Of a DNA stretch of 64,000 nt, positions 1 through 11,006 are shown one piece after another; position 1 is the first letter of the stretch; the number at the start of each line of letters is the position of its first letter. Under the pieces are notes generated by a model that did not search any database, was not told where the DNA came from, and worked only from the letters and a program-made list of their open reading frames with translations. The stretch is from Cinnamomum chago. Taxonomy: Eukaryota; Streptophyta; Magnoliopsida; Laurales; Lauraceae. Made by a program: the position numbers and the translations under genes. The DNA is taken from the NCBI GenBank assembly GCA_038049695.1, contig CP142452.1:30368501-30432500 (forward strand), read 5' to 3'.

Positions 1-66
1 TTGGTCGATTTGATTAAAAATATGAAGGAACACCAATACTTAGTTTTACTAGTTTCCTGATTCAGC

Positions 67-600
67 TGGGTGGATTTTTCCACATACCAGTGAATCAATT
101 CGGGCACATGAAAAGGGCTGCCTATTGTTGGGGACCGTGAACGAAGTTACATAAGATTTGGGTATGCCCCCCAATATCTATGTAACCGAGTCTAGAAATG
201 AAAATTTCCGGCTTTTTGAAAAACAGTAGTGCGAAAGCCGTCGTGGTTGCCTTGAGTGGATACCTGCTTTTTTGCTAAGTCTCTAGGTGGACCAAATTAT
301 TTGATAGAGAATTGTATATATTTTCAAAAGTTTTAAATGCGAAGCTATTATTTGGGTGAATTTTTCCATAGACCAATGAATCAAATCAGGCACATGAAAA
401 TGGCTGCCTGTTGTTGGGGACCGTGAACAAAGTTACGTAAGATTTTGGTATGCTCTCCGATATCTATGTAACTGAGTCTAGAAATGAAAATTTCCGGCAT
501 TTTGAAAAACAGTAGTGTGAAAGCCGTCATGGTCGCCTTGAGTGGAAACCTTCTTTTTTGCTAAGTCTCTAGGTGGACCAGATTATTTGATAGAGAGTCG
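67..600. repeat. 286-bp tandem duplication
   Basis: Two direct copies lie about 286 bp apart: TGGGTGG at 67 matches TGGGTGA at 353, and TTGATAGAGA at 301 matches the same string at 587. The copies match along their length with scattered substitutions, so the duplication is old. Shared landmarks are GTTGGGGACCGTGAAC, GAGTCTAGAAATGAAAATTT and CTAAGTCTCTAGGTGGACCA. No open frame is conserved between them. The window edge hides whether more copies lie to the left. It may be part of a minor satellite or a retroelement UTR. Confidence 0.85.
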
Positions 601-799
601 TTTCCTCGAGAGTTTTAGCGGAGCATTTAAAACTTAGTTTTTTATGTATGCGTACTTTTTTCACCCTACACTATCATATTTGGCATGATTGTTGGATAAA
701 ATAGGTACATTGTTTAACTATTCCATGCGTTCTATCAAATTTTCCCTTTATTAATTTTTTATTTTCTTTTGCTAGAAAAGTTTATTATGTGGGTCTTAT

Positions 800-1092
800 T
801 TTTCGGCTCTATGAAACTGATTAGGAGGATTGCAGCATATTTAAGACCTCTAAGCTATTGTGGTGCAGATGTTTTTCTGTTGGCACTCTTTCTCATCGGC
901 AAGGCTTGCTATGAAAATGTTGAAATGATGGTAAGCAATATCTGGTTCATTTTGAAATACTAGAGTCTTCTACTTGCTTTCTTGACAGTTTATCTTTCGC
1001 TCATTGGTGACACATTTTTCTCTTTTCAAGTGGTTACGTGAACTAAAACATTGTGCATGGTGTTCCCATTGCCCTCATTGGGACAAAACTTG
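800..1092 (+). pseudogene. ROP/RAC small GTPase exon fragments, copy 1
   Basis: Remnant of two neighbouring exons of a plant ROP (Rho-of-plants) GTPase, a membrane-associated switch protein in polarity signalling. The first exon piece (about 800-930) reads LRPLSYCGADVFLLAL then YENVEMM, matching the ROP segment LRPLSYRGADVFLLAF...SYENVAKK, and ends at a GT splice donor (931). The next piece (1031-1092) starts after CAAG with the Trp codon of the family's WIPELRHY segment and runs through VPIALxGTKL to a donor at 1093. It carries a 2-bp deletion after the HY-equivalent position, and the first piece is frameshifted upstream of LRPL, so no ROP protein can be made. The intron is retained, so this is a genomic fragment, not a retrocopy. 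A second copy lies at 10,122-10,320. The nucleotide-binding P-loop, switch I and C-terminal lipid motif are not present. Confidence 0.8.
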
Positions 1093-1395
1093 GTTGGACT
1101 TTTTCTTGCCGAGTTCATTGTATCAACTCGTTATACTCTCTATTGTTATTGTTGTCATGAACTGAATATGATTTTTTTTTTTTTTGAAAATGAACTAAAT
1201 TCGTTATATCTTCAAATCTCCAAGATTATCATTCATAGGCTTTGCATCTTGTTTACAACATTTTGTTAAATTCATTTGGTTGCTCTGTTTCATCTTTTGC
1301 TAATTCCTAGTAGGATTTGTTTCCTTTTATGGTTTCGCCCTATTTTCATTATTTTGTGCTAAAATATGCTCTGGCTCTTATAAATACCACTAGTG

Positions 1396-1700
1396 TGTTG
1401 AGAAGTGGGCTCCACCTGAGGGGGAGTATTGTAAAGCATTTAGGTTGCCTATACTTTCGCCTCGAGGTTTTAATAGAATGGTTAGTAAAGGAAATTTAAT
1501 ATGGTATCAGAGCCAACCGGTCGCGAGTTCGAATCTCGGGAGGAACAATTCGGCACTAAAAGAAATGCATGTTGCCAAAAGTGCACCAACCGGGTTCCAC
1601 TGGAGTGGGAGTGTTGAGAAGTGGGCTCCACCCAATGGGAAGTATTGAAAAGTATTTATGCCGCATCTACTAACTCCTTTAGGTTTTGATAGGAATGGTG
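1396..1700 (+). mobile_element. TRIM (small non-coding LTR retrotransposon)
   Basis: Two direct terminal repeats start with TGTTGAGAAGTGGGCTCCAC at 1396 and 1612 and stay alignable for roughly 90-100 bp. Just after the first comes TGGTATCAGAGCC (1502-1514), the standard plant primer binding site complementary to the 3' end of initiator tRNA-Met. Only about 110 bp separate the repeats, with no coding capacity, and a G-rich tract (GGAGTGGGAG) sits directly before the second repeat as a likely polypurine tract. This is the layout of a terminal-repeat retrotransposon in miniature, which needs a helper element to move. The internal GAGTTCGAATCTC resembles a tRNA T-arm. The 3' LTR limit and target-site duplication are not clear. 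Confidence 0.75.
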
Positions 1701-2469
1701 GGCATGTGGTGTGACGAAGAAAGGGTGGATTGGAAGAGAAAAATGCAAGGTGGATGGGATTATTCTTTTATTGGTTTTGTAAATTTTTTATCCAAGAAAA
1801 GAGAAGAGTACAGATTTGATCATCAGGACAATGGATTCGATTCTATTTTAAGAATGGAATTAGGAATTATACTAATTTTGAATAAATTTTATTATTGAAT
1901 GTCACATCTTTATGGGTAGATTTTATGTCATGGTTTAATGTTCTGAGATAGGAAAGAAAACATAGAAATAGGGAATTTGAGAAATAGAATTCACTTTGAG
2001 GGGAACTGCCCTCCTTTCTTCACACAGAAGTGAGGTTGAATAGAATAATACTAGCTGCTCTTTTTCTCATTGCATTCAAATACATTTAAAGCATTACAGA
2101 AAACTACCTATTCCATCAATCTAATACATAAATGACATGTGCCCTTAACTTCCTAACCAGCTCAATAATTGGACAATGATTTAGTGACTGACACAATAAC
2201 TACAGTCAACCAGTAGCAATAACTGACCCATACTACAATGTAACTCCCCATACCAGCATGCATATTCAACATGTGTGCACCAGAGAAGAGCGTATGCATA
2301 ATTTTATTTCAAAATATCTCACTGATTTGGCTACACACTTGATATTTGAACTTTGGCTACCGAACTCTTTAGGAAATTCATTTGTATTTTTTCTGATTGT
2401 GTTATTCATTCCATTTTGTAAGACACTTATGAGGCACCAAGAAGAGCATTTCAGATACTTGCACAATGA
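1701..2469. other. AT-rich stretch, no gene recognised
   Basis: No conserved protein, splice-bordered exon or RNA gene seen on either strand. Short open frames here lack recognisable motifs. Confidence 0.5.
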
Positions 2470-2625
2470 GAAAAGTCACTTTTAGTGACACTTAAATAGC
2501 AGCTGTTTTAACTTTCCGCCGCTAAAAATTCTTATCAACGACGGATATTTTATTCCGTCACAATGTTGAAAAATTTTTAAAGTATCACTGGCGGATTATA
2601 TTTTCCGCTGTTAAAAGGTCCACAC
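2470..2625. mobile_element. CACTA-like transposon end fragment
   Basis: The stretch holds motifs typical of the subterminal regions of plant CACTA (En/Spm) elements: CCGCCGCTAAAA (about 2517) and CCGCTGTTAAAA (about 2607) as direct repeats, an inverted pair GACGGA / TCCGTC around TATTTTAT, and GCGGA / TCCGC around an AT-rich centre. A short palindrome TCACTTTTAGTGA sits at the left edge. No canonical CACTA terminus and no transposase are present, so this is a remnant or MITE derivative. The assignment rests on motif style only. Confidence 0.4.
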
Positions 2626-2902
2626 TTTTTATGTCTCTAAACTCTTGAAGCCCGAAAACCCTGACTCTGAGCGCATTTGAAGCTTGGAGGTAGATTTAGC
2701 AAAGGTTATCTCTTTTCCTCTTTTTCAACCTTCACTCTTCAAATTCACTTGATAGTCCCCCTCTCCCACAAATCACATGGAATATGTTAAAGTGCATTGG
2801 TGTGTAATTGTGTGAATTTTTTTACAGTTTGACTTGGCTAATATTACAACTCTGTTAAATGCAGCTTTAAGATGGCAAATATGAAGCAAAATAGACATTT
2901 AC

Positions 2903-3027
2903 CTCAAATCCTGCAGTGTCATACAGTCTTCGTTTCTCTGCATCAGCTAAAGTGCTGTATGAATATGCAGCCTCTTTGAAAAAGTTCCGAAGCTTCAGGA
3001 TTGTTGGAATTTTTGTCAGGGTGATAC
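2903..3027 (-). pseudogene. DnaJ (J-domain) exon fragment, ARG1/DnaJ15-like
   Basis: Read on the minus strand, the segment begins after an AG acceptor (3028-3029 on plus) and encodes YHPDKNSNNPEASELF, then after a frame change FKEAAYSYSTLADAEKRRLY and DTAGFE, ending at a GT donor (2901-2902). This is the second half of a J domain, including the invariant HPD motif that stimulates Hsp70 ATPase. The NNPEASELFKE...DTAGFE wording matches plant ARG1/ARL (DnaJ15/16/39 class) co-chaperones. One extra T in a T-run breaks the frame between ELF and KEAA. Only one exon is present and flanking exons were not found, so it is a dead fragment of a split gene. Family assignment is firm; the subclass is likely. 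Confidence 0.8.
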
Positions 3028-3881
3028 CTGTTCATGATTTGTGAGAGAGATTATATTCATATTCAACATGAATATACCGTTCATGTAAAGCAAAGAAAAT
3101 CACAATTCACAAGCAGGAAAAAGGAAACAAACAGATCCAACCACAAACTCTGTTTGTACTTGGAGCTCAAAAGCCACCACATGCAATCAAATACCAGCTT
3201 CAGTGCAATCAAATACCACTTCTAAGGTTAAAAATTAATTTTATTTGGATGTAATTCCCTTTAAAGTTTATACTAATATTACTTATTTCATCCTAATAGG
3301 TTTTCGGTGCTCCTCCCGATATCCAGCGTGATGTTTGACGTAGGTGGTTCAGAAAAAGAGTCTTTGCCCCACTTTTATAGTATGTATATATTTCTGTTTC
3401 CTAACATATTCATTGGAAACCTCAGCCATAATAACTGCAATTTAGTAACCAAGACCCAACCTCTACTAGTTAATAGACATAAGCAAGAAGAACCCTTCAA
3501 TAAGGGACCATGGTTTTATATGAACAATGAATTCCAACCCTTAATTGCTGTAAGGCTAATCTGGTACACGTCATGCGTCAGCAGCAGCTTTTAGCCCTAA
3601 TGCCATTGCAGGTGGACTTTCTATTGATGCAAAATGCAATGAACTATAGATAGGAAAATCATAGCCAAAATCTTGAATGGTTTAATGTCATGCATATTGG
3701 TTTTCATTTCGTGTGTACAGGTTATATATGGGTTTTGGATAAATGATATGAATGCGTTCTCAGCTTACCAAGCAATTGATTCACTAGTTCAAGGGTTAAA
3801 TGTAGTTATTTTAAAGTGGGCTTTTTGTTTGCTTATTGAAATCTGAATCCTAGGAACTGTAGTGTTCAATCTAGAATTCAT
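3028..3881. other. Unassigned intergenic stretch
   Basis: No recognisable gene or element. AT-rich single-copy-looking sequence; the short open frames match no family I know. Confidence 0.5.
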
Positions 3882-4069
3882 TGCACTTACAAATGAACTG
3901 TAGTGCTGCTGCTTGTACCTTACCGCCCAACTGTTTCTTGTAAACATGGTTAGTTGTTGTGACTTGTGATGCCCATGCACTTACAAATGAACTGTAGTGC
4001 TGCTGCTTGTACCTTACCGCCCAACTGTTTCTTGTAAACATGGTTAGTTGTTGTGACTTGTGATGCCCA
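3882..4069. repeat. 94-bp perfect tandem duplication
   Basis: A 94-bp block starting TGCACTTACAAATGAACTGT occurs at 3882 and again immediately at 3976, with no difference seen over nearly the whole unit. The identity implies a recent slippage or unequal-exchange event in otherwise old sequence. It makes overlapping minus-strand open frames that repeat the same peptide and should not be taken for genes. Confidence 0.95.
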
Positions 4070-4278
4070 CACAGCAACTACTGGTACAGGTTGTATGATC
4101 TGCATTGAAATTGTCAGCACGCATGCCATCTGTTGATGTTATTCTTTGCTATCAGTGTATAATCTAGCCAGATTTGGTCTTGGGAATTAATAAATTTTCT
4201 TTTTTTTAAAAAGATGCTTTCATGTTTCATGGTCTGCATATATTGTTCTGCATTGCTCATTAGTTCAACCACTGATCT

Positions 4279-5243
4279 TCCACACTCTTGAAACATGGTT
4301 TCTCAATCTATATAGCCTCTTAGATCTCATGAGATTTAGTAGTCTCTTTGATGCTCTTTTTTGTGTTGTTGAACCTTGGTTAAATAAGGATAGTTTCCAC
4401 ACTCTTGAAATATGGTTTTCAATTTTGAGGGATCAGCTATGAGAAGAAGAGGTAGCGCCCTCCACAAGCATTGCCTATGGTCTCCCAGGTGCAAGTTAGC
4501 AATGACCCACCTGCATTATGATATAATTGAGAGCTTAACGCAAGAGAATTATAAGTTTCTCAATCTCCCAATGCCTGTTTGATAGCAGGTAATTGATAGG
4601 ATAACTACATGTAGGTGTCTACTTCTATAATTTGGAGATACTTGTTTACTGTTTTTTTGCCATGTAATTCAGTTCTTCCTTGATGGGACATATGTTGAGA
4701 CCTGTGTGCACCTTTTTATCTCCATGTCCAGCTAGTAGTAGAAGCAGTAGTAGTAGCGGTAGTTAGCTTTTAAGCAATCATTGAGGAAGTGAGTACCCCT
4801 TTTAACAGGAAATAGACATGAATTCTCACATATGCCAAGCAATGAGTTTTCCCAACCTGGGCTACTCTCTTTCTATTCTAACGTGCAACAGGAGGAACTT
4901 TTCTTTGCTAAAGGATGAAGAATGCTATGTTCATGAGTTAGTCTAACTTCATCCTTCACATGTTAATTTGCAATGGTCAATTGTGTTTTTTTGTGTGTGA
5001 AAGAGGGAAATAAATTGGAGCCCTCTAATTTAGAGATATCAGATCTTCCTACTGTCAGTACAAAATTGCCCTCTTTATATTGGAAGCTCAATCTCTACAA
5101 GCCAAGTCAGTCTTTAAATTTCACTGTCTTTCATAGTAGATCTCATTACTGACCATACTACCTCCAATGATGCATTTTTTTTCCTTTTCCACCCTATCAA
5201 TTTCTGATAACAAGGATAGTTTCCACACTCTTGAAACATGGTT
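4279..5243. repeat. Dispersed short repeat, three copies
   Basis: TCCACACTCTTGAAACATGG or a one-base variant occurs at 4279, 4396 and 5222. The second and third copies share more flank (AAGGATAGTT before, and TTTTG after), so they derive from a duplication of about 50 bp. The sequence between the copies is unrelated. No known element name can be given. Confidence 0.7.
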
Positions 5244-5261
5244 TTTAATTTTGCTGGAGAT

Positions 5262-5437
5262 GCCAAATGTAACTTTGGTTACTGCAGGATTTTGGATGAT
5301 TATGGAGTGGCAGCTGCAAATTGCTTCAAGATAGTTTGGGTTATTGTGGGGCATCCAGTAGTTTGGTTAATGCGGGATTTTGGATGACTATGGAGTGGTA
5401 ACTTTGGTTATTCATCATTTTGTATAGCATATAGACA
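5262..5437. repeat. ~88-bp imperfect tandem duplication
   Basis: GGATTTTGGATGA..ATGGAGTGG occurs at about 5287 and 5375, 88 bp apart, flanked in both by a GTTTGGTTA-like string. It is an old local duplication without coding meaning. Confidence 0.65.
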
Positions 5438-5439
5438 TG

Positions 5440-6855
5440 TGATATACTGGACAAGTGAGGGATTTCATTGCTATCTTTGCACATCAGTTGAACTAAAGTT
5501 TGGTGGCAACAAGAAGATCAGGTTTCTTGTGACCATGAATTCATTCCTGTGTAGATTCATATATCAGGTAACAGAAGAGTGCTTGGAGAAAGCCATTTCT
5601 GTTTACAATAATGTTTAGGAAAATTGGAAAGAGCACAAGGTTTGAAGATTATAAATGACTGTAACAGCCATTGTATACATGGTGCTCTATTTTGCATACA
5701 GATTACGTAATGAAGATTTCCATATCTGGCCCCAGCATCTAGATTCAGCCTGAAATGCACACAGATTGGGAACTTACAATACAGGTAGGACTTATGTCAG
5801 ATCAGCGCACCCCCACAATGCATGGTGTTATTTTTTTTATTTAGGATCAGGAAAATCAGTTCATGATCTTATTTCTTCTGTGCAAGTCAAAAATTACATC
5901 GATCAACTTCCAGAGTAAGATGAAGGGAAATAAGAAAAACTTTCTTCTTTATGATGATCTACTTTCTCCAAATGATATTAGGTGCTGCACCCTAATTGAC
6001 CTTTTTGTCTGCATGTTAAAAAGGGTTTTGAATAGGAGTTGAGTTCTGAGGTCTCTCACCATCATCTGAAGTGAATTCTGCGAATTAAAGTCACTCACCT
6101 AAAATCTGTGATCAAAGATGTGTGTGAACTCTTGGGTGAAAATTTCTCTCAAACATGAATCAGAAAGAGGTGAAGGGTGAAGGATATAAGATGCAAATGT
6201 ATATGGGCATCTGGTTCCAAAGTACTGTGACCTGGCCCATTTGCAATCATGTAAGGCCAAGCCAAGTTCTCGTACTATGATTATTGTCCATTTATCCTCT
6301 ATGCTACTTTTGGGCCATTGCAAACTCAATCGAGAGCCCACCTGACAAATGGCCACCATGACACTAATTTAATGGTACCATTCCTTGTACTTACAGTGCA
6401 GCCTATTGAAAGATAGTTTGTTGACAGAGGGATAGATTTGCTTACTTCATTTCACTGCATTAAATTGGTGCGGGCCTGTGATTGTTTCTGAAGTCTGAAC
6501 ATAATACATGCAGAGAGTGTTGTCAACATTTTTAGGCCCAAATACCACTTCTGAAGTCTTCCTCACTTGTTGACATCAAGGGGGTGAAGAAATGAGGGAT
6601 GAATCAATTTAACTAGACTACCCTTCAATACACATCAAACAAGAGTACTGTTAAGAAACATTGAGAGTGGCTTCATGATATCCGGTAACACTACTACTAC
6701 AAATGCTAATCCTATTTGTAAGCACTCACAACCAAGCAAGTAGACTTTTAACATTGTTTGTCCCCCATGTTCTACCATAGACTCTTCCCAAAGAGGAAGC
6801 TTCATGTGGCAGTCAGTCTCAGTGCCTTGCACTGGTTGTCTCAGGTGCCATGAAA
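5440..6855. other. Unassigned intergenic stretch
   Basis: No conserved exon, RNA gene or transposon terminus recognised on either strand. Confidence 0.45.

Positions 6856-6889
<34 letters not shown>
6856..6889. repeat. CT microsatellite
   Basis: A (CT)n run with one TT interruption, followed by a short GT-rich tail. Confidence 0.95.
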
Positions 6890-7211
6890 TGTGTATGTGT
6901 GTGTTTTTGTGTTAATCCTATTAGGAAGTTTAGAAAGCAACAAACACTGGTATAAGTGAGATTTCTTCCAGGTTTTGTTTGTGGGGTTGGAAAGAGAGTT
7001 TGTGAAATACAATTTAGTTAGATGGGTTTCCATCAATTTTTCTTTGTTGGGTGGGAATGGAATAGGAACTTCAATAACAAAAAACCCAAACTGGGTCACT
7101 TTCTCACTCTAAATTACACCATGTTAGGTGGGTTCTTCTCTAGATTTTATTCGGCTGGGTTCTCTTCATTTTGAGTAATAAGCCAGAAAATTGGTAACAA
7201 ACACCGCACTT

Positions 7212-7251
<40 letters not shown>
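7212..7251. repeat. Compound CT/CA microsatellite
   Basis: An uninterrupted (CT)n block changes directly to a (CA)n block. Confidence 0.95.
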
Positions 7252-8036
7252 TATTAGATTATTGGATTCCAAGGGAGCAAGAGACATGAATTTTGTTTGG
7301 TACAGTATTTGATGAAAAGGCCCACCACATCTTCCGTCACCAATCTCACCATTGGTTAGAGCCTTGGAGAAATTCACCAGCAGTGCTCCACACTACCAAG
7401 AAGTAGTAGTCATGAACATTGAGCAGCGGTGAAGCCTAGAGAACCATGCCCGATGCACATGGAAATAGTATGGTGCAGAAGCCAGCAGGAATGGAGAAGA
7501 GGTAGACAAGCATCAACCTTCTTTATTTTTTTTCTTTTGATTCTTTTTGGTTGGGGGTGTCAATGACTCAATTGGATGGGACTCAGCTCAGTTTAGGATC
7601 ACAACTCTTTATTGGCAGTAGTCCTAATCCTGAGTTCAACTCTCCTGAGACTTGAGCCCAAAGATGGCTATTGAGTTATGATTGTCATGATCTGAGCTCA
7701 AATTGGTGGACTCAGGTTTAAGTTTCGGGTGTGGTGATCCTGGATCCGAAGTTTGGGTCGCTATCATAATTGCTAAATACCAATGAAAAAAAAAAAAAAA
7801 AAAAAACAAAACACGAAACTTTTGAGAGTTATATTAAAATGAGAACCAACTTAAAAAAAAAATGAAATACAGCGAGTCATAGAAGCTTATTCCCTCAGAG
7901 TTCTTATCTTGTAGATTCTTATTCCTTGTTTTCTTGTGACTTCCCACTTGTACTTTACTTTGTACTAACTTCTGCTTAGAGAGATATATGTTCTCATTTT
8001 ATTAAGTCCCCAAAACAGGGAAGTTATGCAATGGAA
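7252..8036. other. Unassigned stretch with poly(A) run
   Basis: No gene recognised. It holds a pure A run at about 7786-7806 and a second A-rich run near 7851, which could be a poly(A) tail of a lost non-LTR element; no reverse transcriptase or target-site duplication supports this. Confidence 0.4.
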
Positions 8037-10080
8037 ATTACTCCCTCTCCAAGTAATATTGGCATACTTTTTGTGGGGGTTATGAACCCCTAAGAGCTAC
8101 TTGTATGATGAGCCACATAACTGGTTTTGTGGAATTGGCTTGAACCTCCACTATGGGCTTGGTTTGGGTCATGATCATGCAACTCCAATCCAGTGCATCG
8201 TTATCCATTAAATTCTGCATCATTGGGCTCTTTTGATATAAATCGGGATTGTCCAATGGAATGAATCGTTCCACTAATTTTCTGATTTGGATCTCCACTT
8301 AGTGTAGAATATTTTGGATTTTATTTGGAATATAGTTTACATTCTTCTTGGCCCTTCATTCTATGTTTTGTTCCAAATTTATTGATATTTCCCTAATATG
8401 GATCTTGAATTTCTTTGATCGATCAAGTAGATCTAGATAATCAAAGTCTAGATCTATCATATATCCCTGTGGGTTTGAACTATAAGATCCTAAATCAGAC
8501 TCCACGACTTGAAAAGGCTTCGACATCTAGTAAACATCCCTTCACATTGTCTTCTCCTCTGTCATTTTCTCTTCTTTTGCTTCCATTGCAACTCTTTCAC
8601 ATGAATCACTTGTCTTTTGAGTTGCATTTGTCTTTGGATAGAGTACATGTAAGAGTTGTGTACCTTATCTACCCAATGTGGTCCAATGGGATGCAATCCA
8701 ATGTCATGCAAGCAAATTGCAAATCAATTGTAACTAACGTTGCCTTTGGTAATCTTGATAAAATGAATGTTCGAAGTTTTAAATCTCTCCATGTGGGATA
8801 CTGACATTCACAATTTATTTGAGAGCATGATACTCACACCTTTCACCGCCGTCGCCGTCGCCGTCGCAGCCGTTGCCACCACCATCAAGCTATGTTGGGA
8901 TTAGCTATATGAACAGATGTAAATCATAATTCCGATCTAAATCATACTTTTAGATTGATGCTTTATTGGGCCCCTTGGATAAAAAAATTGGGATTGATGG
9001 ATGCAATGGATTAGTCCACTATTTTTTTTTATTTTCCGGAAATCCAATATGCGGCGATGTTGATACTTCATACCATGTTTTGAGCAAAAGTTATTGATCT
9101 TGGCTTAACTTGGATGTTTAAATCTGTTGATCCATCAAGCCAATCCGAGTAATTTTAGGCCAAATCTGTCACATATCCCTATAGGTCTTGTCTATTAGCA
9201 GCTTGAAATACTTCCCCCATTGAATTGAGCAATGCCTGCCATTATAATGACAAATATGGTCCACATAATTAACTTCCTGAGAAACGAAAGAAACAAATTG
9301 ATCGAAAGTTCTTTACTTGTTGATTTTGGTCCATAGGTTCTTTGCCATGACTTGCCCCTTCTATTAAGTCTTCAATTAGGAGAGGTTTATAAGTACGATT
9401 TAAATTACTTTATCTCCAAATAGTATTGGGCATCCCATTAGCGGGGTTGTAGACCCCAGAATTGTTCGTCGTAAGACCAGCCACGTGGCTGATTTTGTGA
9501 AGGGACTTTGGACAACCAAAATGGGCGTAGTGTGGGTCATGTTGGGGTGGGCCACATACATGAAATTGCCTGCATTATTGGGCCCATTTGATAGGAAATG
9601 GGGATCGATGGATGGAATCAATTGATCCACTCATTTTCCGATTTAGAGGGTAATCCAATCTACAACGACCTTGGCACTTGATTCCATGTTTTGACCTAAA
9701 TTTATCTATCCTGCCTCAACATGGATGTTGAATTCTTTTAATATAATTCAAGTGGATCTAGGTAATTAATGACCATGTTTGTCACATATCCTTATAAGGC
9801 TGAACTAGTGGCTACTGCAAGGACTCCTCCGTTGAATTGAGCAGTGGCTGCTATTATCTTGTTGATTTCGGTCCCTTTATGACTTGCCCGTTCTATTAAG
9901 TCTCGAATTATGAGAGGTTCCTATACGATTGAAACTGCTTCCTTTTCAAATTGTATTGGGCATCACATGAGTATGTTTGTGGGCCCTCGAAAGGGGAAAA
10001 CATCCACATGGCTGATTTTGTGAGCGAAGTTTTAGCGTCCAGTATGAGCCTAGTTTGGGTTGTGTTCATGTAGGTCTATT
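8037..10080. repeat. Degenerate 0.5-0.7-kb repeat family, 3-4 copies
   Basis: Related blocks recur in the same orientation. TATTGGGCATC is at 9424 and 9954 (530 bp apart), and the diverged form ATATTGGCATAC is near 8060. A second landmark, TTGGGCCC..TTGATA followed by GGGAT.GATGGATG, recurs at about 8225, 8965 and 9580. A third, TTGAATTGAGCA, is at about 9220 and 9833, with TCACATATCC...A.AAGGC before it. The copies differ in length and by many substitutions. The last copy ends at the second ROP fragment (10,122). It may be an old non-autonomous transposon family or decayed satellite. No coding signal. Confidence 0.7.
8844..8880. repeat. CCG/CGT-rich trinucleotide repeat
   Basis: A run of GCCGTC units degenerating to GCCACC, strikingly GC-rich against the AT-rich surroundings. 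Such runs are common in plant exons encoding Ala/Val or Ser/Pro tracts, but no gene frame could be supported here. Confidence 0.7.
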
Positions 10081-10121
10081 ATGGGTTGTTTCATCAAATT
10101 ACTTCCTCTCTCCTTGTTTGT

Positions 10122-10320
10122 GCAAGGCTAGCGATGAAAATGTTGCAAAGATGGTAAGCAATTGCTGGTTCATTCTGGAATACTGTACTCTTCTACTTGT
10201 TTTTCTTGACAGTTTATCTTTCCCTCATTGGTGATACATTTTTTTCTCTTTCCAAGCGGATACCCGAACTGAAACATTATGTGCATGGTGTTCCCATTGC
10301 CCTCGTTGGGACAAAACTTG
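10122..10320 (+). pseudogene. ROP/RAC small GTPase exon fragments, copy 2
   Basis: Second copy of the ROP fragment found at 800-1092. The exon end 10,122-10,153 encodes KASDENVAKM (family KASYENVAKK) and stops at a GTAAGC donor. After a roughly 100-bp intron, 10,257-10,320 encodes RIPELKHYVHGVPIALVGTK plus Leu, then a GT donor (10,321). Here the frame through HYxxGVPI..GTKL is intact, unlike copy 1, but the family's leading Trp codon TGG is CGG (Arg). The upstream LRPLSY exon part is missing and is replaced by the degenerate repeat family that ends at about 10,080. Intron sequence is shared with copy 1, so both derive from one genomic segment, not from mRNA. Confidence 0.8.
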
Positions 10321-10354
10321 GTTGGACTTTTCTTGGTGAGTTCAGTTGTGTTGA

Positions 10355-10980
10355 CAAGTGCTCCATGTCTCAACCCAAAGGTCGCGGGTTCGAGTCATGT
10401 TACCATTAAGAAAAAATGGGTTTTCTTTTCTTTATTGATTTTATTTCTGTAATGTGGGTATTTTGTTGGATTGGATTTTTTTTTTATTACAATCATTTCA
10501 ATTTGATGTCTGTTTTTCAATCTTTTTATGGTCATTGATAGGAAGCTCTATTGGAGATTTTAGGAATATCTCCTTTTAATTGTGTACAATAATTATCTCT
10601 TTGTTTTGGTAGTAAAATTCGTTTACTTCTCTTTGGATTATGTAGGTGTAGATTTTTAATTTTTTTACTATCTTGTCATTTTTTAGCATGTTGTTGGTTT
10701 TAACAATGTTGTGGTGATGGTAAAATGTGTTTTCTTTGGATTTTGACTAGAGCTTGCTTCACAATTTGAAAGTGCTCGATGTTGCAACCAAAGGGTTGTT
10801 CGAATCATCTTTCCATTCAAAAGCGATTTCTTTTCTTTTTTTTTGGTTTTTTGTTGTTGTAATCTTTGAATTATTTTCAGGCTGGGATTTGCTTATTAGA
10901 ACCGTTTCAATATAAACTCATGCTTTTTTTCAAGTTAGTTATCACCATTAAAAAAGGATTTTTATTGGTTTTGTTTTTGT
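10355..10980. repeat. Degenerate tRNA-like repeat, two to three copies
   Basis: A block with GTGCTCCATGT, CAACCCAAAGG and CGGGTTCGAGTC (about 10,358-10,395) recurs in decayed form at about 10,772-10,800, and the following CCATTAA + T-rich part recurs again near 10,945. The GGTTCGAGTC string looks like an RNA polymerase III box B, and each copy is followed by a T-rich tail with GTAAT at its end. This suggests tRNA-derived SINE debris. No box A or complete cloverleaf was found, so the class is uncertain. Confidence 0.4.
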
Positions 10981-11006
10981 AATCTTGGTGTTTTTGTCAG
11001 ATCATG

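Noticed and set aside
3301-3360. Peptide MFDVGGSEKE resembling the DVGGQ motif of G-protein alpha subunits
   Set aside because: Only six residues match, the key Gln is Ser, and neither flank continues the family pattern. Chance is likely.
3789-4077. Two overlapping minus-strand frames with a repeated peptide
   Set aside because: The repetition comes from the 94-bp tandem duplication; no family match.
6635-7099. 154-codon minus-strand frame
   Set aside because: It runs through the CT microsatellite, giving an Arg-Glu run, and shows no domain on either side.
8415-8804. 129-codon open frame on the plus strand
   Set aside because: It crosses the degenerate repeat family, has no recognisable domain and is not conserved in the neighbouring repeat copies.
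10380-10400. tRNA gene suggested by GGTTCGAGTC
   Set aside because: No box A, acceptor stem or cloverleaf could be built around it; a SINE-like remnant is the better reading.
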